Positions 30,850 to 36,154 of a stretch of 36,154 nucleotides of DNA are shown here, one piece after another. Position 1 is the first letter of the stretch, and every line of letters starts with the position of its first letter. Under the pieces are notes generated by a model. It did not search any database. It was not told the origin of the DNA and saw only the letters and a program-made list of their open reading frames with translations. A program made the translations under genes and the position numbers. The DNA comes from a virus. The DNA lies in the IMG/VR virus record IMGVR_UViG_3300001475_000001, positions 1 to 36,154 of that record. One strand, written 5' to 3'.

Positions 30850-31352
30850 GAGTCCTGGGGATCGATCCAGGACCCGAGAAAAGCGCTTACGTGCTCTGGG
30901 GGCCTGGTAGCGTCCTCGATGCCTCTTGGATCGATAACGAAGCACTGCGGCACTTCCTACGATCCATCGAGGTCGGGGAGTCGGACCAATGCGCCATCGA
31001 GTCCGTCACCAGCTATGGAATGCCTGTTGGTCGCGAGGTGTTCACCACCTGTATCTGGATCGGGCGCTTTCAGGAATGTTGGGATAGGCGGTCAGGTCAG
31101 GATGCGGAATTAATCCCACGCCCTTACGTCAAGCTTCACCATTGCAATGCGTCACGGGCAAAAGATTCGAATGTCAGGCAAGCCCTCATCGACAAATACG
31201 GCAAGCCTGGAACCAAGGAACATCCTGGGGTCACGTATGGGATCACGGGTCATTTGTGGGCAGCATTCGCGCTTGCTACCTACATGGCGGAAACACTAGA
31301 ACGGTACGACTCCCATAGAAGATCTACCCAAGAAAAAGGAATAGTTATATGA
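30846..31352 (+). CDS. RuvC-like Holliday-junction resolvase
   Basis: The 168-residue protein has the RNase H-like core: GIDPGPEKSAY (first Asp D7), CAIESVTSYGMPVGREVF (E52), and SRAKDSNVRQALIDKYG (around D107). The C-terminal helix is GITGHLWAAFALATYM. Phage RuvC-like enzymes cut branched DNA before packaging. In cellular RuvC the last helix supplies two Asp residues (DxxD); here the same place reads HLWA, so the fourth carboxylate may come from elsewhere or activity may differ. It overlaps both neighbours, so it is co-translated with the replication genes. Confidence 0.75.
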   Translation: MRVLGIDPGPEKSAYVLWGPGSVLDASWIDNEALRHFLRSIEVGESDQCAIESVTSYGMPVGREVFTTCIWIGRFQECWDRRSGQDAELIPRPYVKLHHCNASRAKDSNVRQALIDKYGKPGTKEHPGVTYGITGHLWAAFALATYMAETLERYDSHRRSTQEKGIVI

Positions 31353-31600
31353 GTTGTTTGAAATTACCATCGTCCCTTTACGAGAACGAGAAAGTGCAGT
31401 CTCTCGATGCTTCCGTTCTTAAAACCTGGATCACCATCTTAGCCATACGAGCGGGAATCAGACGATTCCCTTCTGTGGAACGCATTGCCAGCGTTACCAA
31501 GCAAGACCCCAGTGAGATCGAGTCGCATATCTCCCTGCTGATTCAACAGGGTTTATTCGCTATCGACGCGAAAGGAAAGGTCAGGCCCTTAGCGTTATGA
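31349..31600 (+). CDS. Winged-helix-like replication protein
   Basis: The 83-residue product has a three-helix pattern typical of a winged helix: VQSLDASVLKTWITILA, PSVERIASVTKQDPSEIESHISLLIQQG, then a short strand pair LFAIDAKGKVRPL. Recognition helix DPSEIESHISLL is plausible. It immediately precedes the larger HTH protein and overlaps it by ATGA. It may load or recruit helicase at the origin, as DnaD/DnaT-like phage proteins do. Exact family uncertain. Confidence 0.5.
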   Translation: MSCLKLPSSLYENEKVQSLDASVLKTWITILAIRAGIRRFPSVERIASVTKQDPSEIESHISLLIQQGLFAIDAKGKVRPLAL

Positions 31601-32721
31601 AGCGAGAAGCATTGAATCACACAAAGATGAAACGTCTTTGTAGAAGCCTAGATATTCGTCCCTACGAAGCTGTGGGCATCATGGAGTCCTTCTGGCATCT
31701 GACTGCCAAAGAAGCTCCCCAGGGAGACATCGGAAAGCTTTCAAATCAGGATATTGCCGACGCGATCGGCTGGGAAGGATCGGACGAGAAATTCATCGAA
31801 TCCCTGGTTAGCGCCCGCTGGGTCGATCAAGACCCAGATGTGCGGTTATTCGTCCACGATTGGCCTGAGCATTGCGAGGATTCTGTCCATATGAGACTCG
31901 CGAGACTCGGCTTGCTTTTTGCAAACGGGACGAAGCCTAAAATGACCCGTTTGTCGGTGGCCGAACGGAAGAAAGCAGAAACGGTTTATAGGCTGTGCGC
32001 ACAGCGTGCGCTTGCCGTGAGTGCTACCAACGATCAATTTGTAACGACTGGAAATGAGTATGCGCACGACAAAAATGCACCCCCAAATACACCCCCATTT
32101 TCCAGTCAATTTCCACCCCTGTCTGATGAGGATATCTCATTGAAAAGAAAGGAGAACGGAATCCGTGCGCACGACATGCACATGAAAAACGCACCACCAT
32201 GCCTTACCATGCCTTACCTTACCTTATCTTTTAAAGAAGAAGAACTCTCATACCCAGACCCTTTCTCTCTTCCAGATGAGCAAGTGAGTGAGCAAGCTGC
32301 CCCGAGCGCAAACCCCGCGCTCTGTGTGTCGCCTGTTTCCCTCAACGGAAACGGAAACTCACACGGCAAAACAAAAGCCCCGATTCTCAATCCCGAGCAG
32401 CAAACCTGGTTCGATGGCTTCTGGAACGGCTACTGGCGCAAAAACGACAAACACCCCGCTCTCGTCGCCTTCGGTAAGCAAATACGCACCGAATCCGACT
32501 ACCAGCGCCTGGTGGCAGCTTTTGCTCGTGACCGCGCCGATATGCTCACTAGGCCCATCGATAAACGCCCTTGCCTAGGGCCTTGGATCAACAAAAAACC
32601 GTGGCTCGATGACGACCTAGCGAGCGTTCCCGAGCAAGTCAGAACCAGCCCCAAAGAAGCCGCGAACGAAGCCGTGTATCAGGAATTTTTAGCCGATCTC
32701 AGAAAAGGAAAAACCCAATGA
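31597..32721 (+). CDS. Phage replication protein with N-terminal winged helix
   Basis: The 374-residue protein starts MKREALNHTKMKRLCRSLDIRPYEAVGIMESFWHLTAKEAPQGDIG and continues with LSNQDIADAIGWEG, FIESLVSARWVD and FVHDWPEHCEDSVHMRLAR, in short blocks. This is the N-terminal domain common to DnaD/DnaT-like phage replication initiators and primosome proteins. The middle (about 150-260) is low-complexity. The C-terminal part (NPEQQTWFDGFWNGYWRKNDKHPALVAFGKQI) is a small helical domain. It overlaps genes on both sides. It probably starts phage DNA replication together with the next protein. Confidence 0.65.
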   Translation: MKREALNHTKMKRLCRSLDIRPYEAVGIMESFWHLTAKEAPQGDIGKLSNQDIADAIGWEGSDEKFIESLVSARWVDQDPDVRLFVHDWPEHCEDSVHMRLARLGLLFANGTKPKMTRLSVAERKKAETVYRLCAQRALAVSATNDQFVTTGNEYAHDKNAPPNTPPFSSQFPPLSDEDISLKRKENGIRAHDMHMKNAPPCLTMPYLTLSFKEEELSYPDPFSLPDEQVSEQAAPSANPALCVSPVSLNGNGNSHGKTKAPILNPEQQTWFDGFWNGYWRKNDKHPALVAFGKQIRTESDYQRLVAAFARDRADMLTRPIDKRPCLGPWINKKPWLDDDLASVPEQVRTSPKEAANEAVYQEFLADLRKGKTQ

Positions 32722-33311
32722 TTGCAACAGAATTAGCCGCTGAATTGATCAGATCGCTGTCGTGGATGCCCGGTTATCCGACAGGCAGCAAGAGCGGGTT
32801 TAAAGCCCTTCACGACGCGTTGCTGGAACTTGCGGCAGACGAAAAGCACGCCAAGCAAATCATCGGGGATGTGCAGCTCAAGCTGGACCGCTGCCCCATG
32901 CCGAAGCACCTGATCGAGTTCGGCATTGCCTCCGCACCCCGCTATGAGCGTGATTTCAAGCCCCGCCGCAAGTACGCCGACGAGATGGCGTGGAACGGAG
33001 AAGGCATGTTCGGCATCTGGACCAAGCGCGATCTAGCCATTCACCAGCACCTCGCGGACAACGGCAAAACGAAGCATGCGAGAGAGTACGCTTTCCAAAT
33101 GCTCAAAGGCTTCCAGGAATACCAGCAAAGCCATCAACAGAAAGGCTTTGCCAGTGAAACCGAAGCAGGCACCATCCCGTGGAATCCCGATGTCCGTTGC
33201 CACGTCTGCAACGACTCCGGCTACGAGTACATCGAAATCCCCGAGCCGGGATGCGTCGGTACCGTCCGTAAATGCAAGTGCAAAGCCCTGTTCTCGCCGG
33301 TGGCCGCATGA
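32718..33311 (+). CDS. Replication-associated protein with C-terminal zinc knuckle
   Basis: The 197-residue product has a helical N-terminal half (TELAAELIRSLSWMPGYP, LLELAADEKHAKQIIGDVQ), then RRKYADEM, and ends with a zinc-type motif CHVCNDSGY...CVGTVRKCKC. The latter resembles a short DnaJ-type zinc module. Phage genes of this kind follow initiator genes and may act as helicase-loader accessories. It lacks a Walker motif, so it is not itself a DnaC-like ATPase. ATGA overlaps at both ends. Confidence 0.55.
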   Translation: MIATELAAELIRSLSWMPGYPTGSKSGFKALHDALLELAADEKHAKQIIGDVQLKLDRCPMPKHLIEFGIASAPRYERDFKPRRKYADEMAWNGEGMFGIWTKRDLAIHQHLADNGKTKHAREYAFQMLKGFQEYQQSHQQKGFASETEAGTIPWNPDVRCHVCNDSGYEYIEIPEPGCVGTVRKCKCKALFSPVAA

Positions 33312-33574
33312 TCCGAACCATCCTCGACGATCTCCGAAAATCTTTCCAGGAAGTGCACGCCAAAGGCGGATTCTACGGCCTTTCTACCCAGTCCGACTAC
33401 GACGGCCATCAGCGCGTTTTGCGGGTCTATTGGCGCGATTACCTGCAATCTGAGCTTACGGAGCTTTGCACCCTCCCCGAAGGCAGCGCGATCTTCATCC
33501 TCGACAGCATTCTCCAGGAATTGCAGGATCTGCGAACACTCGCGAAGTCTCAGCCCACGGCGGTAGCCGCCTGA
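33308..33574 (+). CDS. 88-residue protein, unknown
   Basis: The ATG at 33308 overlaps the preceding stop. The product is a compact alpha/beta protein with an N-terminal helix (TILDDLRKSFQEVHAKG) and GFYGLSTQSDYDGHQRVLRVYWRDYLQ, and a C-terminal helix (AIFILDSILQELQDLRTLA). Its stop overlaps a further small frame by ATGA. No family recognised. Confidence 0.55.
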   Translation: MIRTILDDLRKSFQEVHAKGGFYGLSTQSDYDGHQRVLRVYWRDYLQSELTELCTLPEGSAIFILDSILQELQDLRTLAKSQPTAVAA

Positions 33575-33816
33575 TGCCATCCCCTCATCAGCAGAAATCT
33601 GGATCGGAACGCAAAACGGTATCTCCCCCGGATCGCCTGATGGCCGAATTTGGAGTTCTTAGGGGTCTAGGATCGATTTCCTGGGTGGGGGGTGCCTCTA
33701 GGGAAAATATTCTTGCGGCATGCCCCTTGTGGCTCGTTTCTGTGCGAAATCGGAAAATGGAAACGAGCACGCTCTACGAAGTCGCTGGCAGTTCTCAGCG
33801 GACAATCCCTGCCTGA
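33574..33816 (+). CDS. 80-residue reading frame of uncertain coding status
   Basis: An ATGA overlap at 33574 opens an 80-residue frame. The product has PPDRLMAEFGVLRGLG, then WVGGASRENIL and LVSVRNRKMETSTLYEVAG. Composition is plausible but there is no ribosome site and no recognisable family. The overlap style of the operon is the main support. Confidence 0.3.
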   Translation: MPSPHQQKSGSERKTVSPPDRLMAEFGVLRGLGSISWVGGASRENILAACPLWLVSVRNRKMETSTLYEVAGSSQRTIPA

Positions 33817-33895
33817 TTCATCCTCTCCTTCGCGCCCGCACACTTGAAATGCGCTGTGCAAAATCTGTTCGAAAGTGGGACGACCAGAAGATCTT

Positions 33896-34090
33896 CTACC
33901 GGAGTGAATCGTCTTTCCTTGTATGCTTTTTCGGAAGAGGATCGATGACGTCTAGAACGAGCGCAACCCCAGGAGCCAGGGGCTTGACGCTGTGTTCCTC
34001 GCATAACCACCTCCCAGGAACTCCTTTCTCGTTCTGCCGAATGAGAGTTACCCTTTCCTCAATGCCACGATTGCAGATTTCACATTTCAT
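33896..34090 (-). CDS. Small zinc-binding protein
   Basis: The 64-residue product has C-x2-C at the N-terminus (MKCEIC) and C-E-E-H after GRWLCEEH, i.e. a C2-C/H zinc site, with an Arg/Lys-rich C-terminus (PKKHTRKDDSLR). The order CExC...EKGVPGRWLCEEH recurs in small phage proteins. It is divergent from the HNH gene, with starts six bases apart, so their promoters overlap. Confidence 0.5.
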   Translation of the reverse strand: MKCEICNRGIEERVTLIRQNEKGVPGRWLCEEHSVKPLAPGVALVLDVIDPLPKKHTRKDDSLR

Positions 34091-34095
34091 CTACT

Positions 34096-34632
34096 ATGAA
34101 GAATAGCTACGATGTCTCACCGGATGGTAAGACGGTAACGATCTGGATTCGGCGCAAGGGAGAGGATCTCGCTTGCCTCATCGATGCCTCCGACTTGCCC
34201 AAAGCTGCCAGCATCGATCACACCTGGCACGCACAATGGGACCCCGATATGTCCGATTACTACGTTGTCAGCTATTACCGCAAGGCTGGCGTGCGCCATA
34301 AATGGTACTTACATCGTCTGCTGATGGATGTGCCCGATCGCTTGCATGTCGGCCACTGGAATCATCTAACGTTAGATAACCGTCGAGCTAACCTCCGCAT
34401 TGCCACCAATAGCGAAAGCCAAATGAACCGACAGGGCGCGAATTGGCAGAATCCAACCGGCTGTCTTGGCATCCGTCTTTACCGCAAGGCGGCGAAACCT
34501 TACAAAGTCCGTATCACAATCGATGGCAAAGAAAGGCAAATCGGCTCATTCCTTACTCTCGAAGAGGCTATCACTGCTCGAAACAAATATCCTGCTTATG
34601 ATGGAACGTCGCAATTTCACGAAAATAGTTAA
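34096..34632 (+). CDS. HNH/AP2-type endonuclease (copy 3, altered active site)
   Basis: The 178-residue protein is a distant member of the same family as copies 1 and 2: NSYDVSPDG, DLPKAASIDHTWHAQWDP, LHRLLMDVPDRL, LDNRRANLRIAT, QMNRQG, then AP2-like RKAAKPYKVRITIDGKERQIGSF and ARNKYPAYDG. The HNH core reads VGHWNHLTLDNRR; the Asp preceding the catalytic His in the other copies (VDHKYHD) is Gly here, and Lys and Asp nearby are changed. The fold is kept, but cleavage may be reduced. It lies between the replication module and the coupling-protein gene. Confidence 0.85.
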   Translation: MKNSYDVSPDGKTVTIWIRRKGEDLACLIDASDLPKAASIDHTWHAQWDPDMSDYYVVSYYRKAGVRHKWYLHRLLMDVPDRLHVGHWNHLTLDNRRANLRIATNSESQMNRQGANWQNPTGCLGIRLYRKAAKPYKVRITIDGKERQIGSFLTLEEAITARNKYPAYDGTSQFHENS

Positions 34633-34870
34633 TGGGTATCGATGGGTGCTCAGCGAACGGCACGGCATATTTCGAGCGCATGCGCGAAAAATGATTCCTG
34701 ACGGCAAGGGCCACTCGTACTCTAGGCACGTAGGTATTGCTGTCTGTTTCCATAACGAACAGAAACGTGCGGAGTTTGTGAAGTCTACGGATATTGAAGC
34801 GTTCGTGATAAGAGTCAGTAATGGATTGGGCGATTTATTGACCAGTCAGCAGGTTTGGATATTCATGTAA
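34598..34870 (+). CDS. 90-residue protein of unknown function
   Basis: An ATGATG at 34598 overlaps the end of the HNH gene and opens a 90-residue frame to 34870. The product is basic and mixed (IVNGYRWVLSERHGIFRAH, HVGIAVCFHNEQKRAEFVK, FVIRVSNGLGDLLTSQQ), with no recognised motif. Its 3' end overlaps the convergent coupling-protein gene by eight bases. The first 12 codons are shared with the HNH gene in another frame, so the real start may lie later. Confidence 0.4.
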   Translation: MMERRNFTKIVNGYRWVLSERHGIFRAHARKMIPDGKGHSYSRHVGIAVCFHNEQKRAEFVKSTDIEAFVIRVSNGLGDLLTSQQVWIFM

Positions 34871-36154
34871 GGTGAACACTGTCCTCACTCGCCTTCACTT
34901 GCTTCGCCTTGTACGGCTTGCGTGTGGCTTCCTTTTCTTTCTTGGGTTTCTCGGGAGCTACCCACGCGGGCCACACCCTCGGCACAAATCCAGGCTGTAC
35001 CTGCTTTGACGGTCTCCATGGCACCTCGATCTTTGTTATCCCTAGACCGCGCATCTTCACGTAGCCGTGCCCATCTTCTAGCATCTGCATCTCGCCACCT
35101 AGGACAGCGCTTTCCATCGGTAACTCTGAACTGTAGCTATGATGCTGCTTGCTCCAGTCCTTCAACTGGTTCGCGTCCCTCGATTCCTTGATCCGCATCA
35201 ACTGAGAAGGCAAGCCTAAGAGATCGCCCGTGTACTTCGCTTCCTCTGGTTCATCCATCGCTAGCGTGATCTTCGTAGCAGGATTAGAAACAATCGTCTT
35301 GGTCCGCTCGTTTCCGTAGTGCAATCGAAGCTGAGAGAAGTTCTGGAATGCTGAGATGATCGGATTGCCAGAGCTACGGTTAATCGTTAACGCCTTCTCG
35401 TACGTCGGTATCTCGCCATACACCCCGATCTCATCGAAAATACAGCATCCTGGACCGGGATACTGCTGCATTCCTGCCAACAGCATGTCGATCATCAGCG
35501 CTTGCAAGCCCTGTTGCGCCGGGAAGTCGCTAGGACTGCTCACAAAGAAGATGTTGCCCTTCCTTTCCCTCCCTGCCTTGCACCATTCGCGGATACAGAA
35601 CGGTTTGCCCTCCTCTTGCGGTAAGAGACTTAGTGGAGCTACCGCGTTACTGAGATTGCCCATGAATCCATAGGGGCCTTCTCCTTCGCCTTCTAGTAGA
35701 CCCTCCTGCCCTGAACCATACAAAGCATCCTGTAGCTTGGCTTTGTCCTTCGCCAGCGCTAGGATCTCACGCACGGGCAAATGGAGGCATCCGAGCATGA
35801 AGGCCAGCATCTCCCTGGCTCCATCGAGAAAGAAGCGGATACTGTTCTCATACTCTTTGACCATCGCGTGTGCAATCGTTTTCGCTTCGAGCTTGCTCGT
35901 AAATTCTTCGTTTAGCATCCATCGAACACACCTTGCGTCGGCAAAGTTGATAAGATAATCTACATTAGGCTGGTAATACTCTGAAGCGTAGGACTTGCCT
36001 CCTTTGAGATCAGTGAAGATACAGGGCCATCCTCTCCGGATGGCCTGATCTGCAAATCCAAGCAATATGCTGGATTTCCTGGTACCCGTAGCGCCCACGA
36101 CTAGCACATTGTGGGCCTCCCGGTCTCTCGGGACAAAGAGTTTCAACCTCCAGT
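34863..36154 (-). CDS. VirD4/TraD-like conjugative coupling ATPase, 5' end cut by window edge
   Basis: The frame stays open to the window end, so the N-terminal membrane anchor is missing; a TTG at 36146 has no properly spaced ribosome site and is unlikely to be the start. Counting from that codon, the P-loop region reads VVGATGTRKSS (16-26), Walker B is CCIFDEIG (234-241), and NRSSGNPIISAFQNFSQLRLHYG (256-278) is the conserved coupling-protein sensor block. TNATK-like SNPATKITLAMD and the end LLGLPSQ also fit. These ATPases carry the relaxase-DNA complex to the T4SS. The P-loop Gly before Lys is Arg here, an odd change. The basic tail (PKKEKEATRKPYKAKQVK) is typical. Confidence 0.85.
   Translation of the reverse strand, partial: WRLKLFVPRDREAHNVLVVGATGTRKSSILLGFADQAIRRGWPCIFTDLKGGKSYASEYYQPNVDYLINFADARCVRWMLNEEFTSKLEAKTIAHAMVKEYENSIRFFLDGAREMLAFMLGCLHLPVREILALAKDKAKLQDALYGSGQEGLLEGEGEGPYGFMGNLSNAVAPLSLLPQEEGKPFCIREWCKAGRERKGNIFFVSSPSDFPAQQGLQALMIDMLLAGMQQYPGPGCCIFDEIGVYGEIPTYEKALTINRSSGNPIISAFQNFSQLRLHYGNERTKTIVSNPATKITLAMDEPEEAKYTGDLLGLPSQLMRIKESRDANQLKDWSKQHHSYSSELPMESAVLGGEMQMLEDGHGYVKMRGLGITKIEVPWRPSKQVQPGFVPRVWPAWVAPEKPKKEKEATRKPYKAKQVKASEDSVHLT

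Noticed and set aside
33466-33573. Upstream part of the 33574-33816 frame
   Set aside because: It overlaps the previous gene in another frame; the ATGA-linked start at 33574 fits the operon better.
1-36154. Circular 36-kb genome closed at the window ends
   Set aside because: Joining the ends would cut the VirB5-like frame with an early stop and would leave the coupling protein with no membrane anchor and no spaced ribosome site; both genes look simply cut by the edges.

Overview
The window looks like part of a phage-plasmid or other conjugative/phage hybrid from a Gram-negative soil bacterium, most likely an Acidobacteriota host. The host call is an inference. It rests on a PEP-CTERM surface protein, several short secretion leaders ending in AxA/AQ, and beta-helix proteins of a style common in Bryobacterales/Solibacter relatives. 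No rRNA, tRNA, CRISPR array, integrase or recognisable lysis gene was seen.

Layout. (1) 1-2676, minus strand: a compact conjugation (type IV secretion) operon with overlapping genes. It runs from a ribbon-helix-helix protein through small membrane proteins, a VirB9/TrbG-like protein, a VirB2/TrbC-like pilin and a VirB3/TrbD-like protein to a VirB5/TrbJ-like protein cut by the window edge. (2) 2677-2847: a divergent control region with a strong promoter, an inverted repeat and a tandem 15-bp repeat; it is the best oriT candidate. (3) 2848-3867, plus: a MobF (TrwC-type) relaxase domain without a helicase part. (4) 3848-5663, minus: an operon of four small unknown proteins and two HNH/AP2 endonucleases. 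(5) 5664-6662: two outward-facing promoters, each carrying a GTACAYCGGTGTAC palindrome, plus an 85-bp inverted-repeat element and small genes. (6) 6663-28132, plus: an almost gapless cluster of small early proteins, a secreted fibre-like protein, small and large terminase, P22-type portal, scaffold, coat, gp4-like and gp10-like tail-accessory proteins, a GNAT-like protein, three putative DNA-ejection proteins, a repeat-rich tail fibre and two beta-helix tailspike-like proteins. (7) 28086-28610, minus: a PEP-CTERM protein lying antisense between the tailspike gene and a strong terminator. (8) 28673-34870: a second ribbon-helix-helix gene and a replication/recombination module: RecT/Bet-like annealing protein, RuvC-like resolvase, winged-helix replication proteins, Zn-finger small proteins and a third HNH gene. 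(9) 34863-36154, minus: a VirD4/TraD-like coupling ATPase cut by the right edge.

Taken together, one replicon appears to encode both a podovirus (P22-like) virion and conjugation machinery: relaxase, coupling protein and T4SS subunits. Shared short repeats and a shared HNH family in both halves argue that this is one molecule and not a mis-assembly. The remaining T4SS genes (VirB4, B6, B8, B10, B11) would have to lie outside the window.
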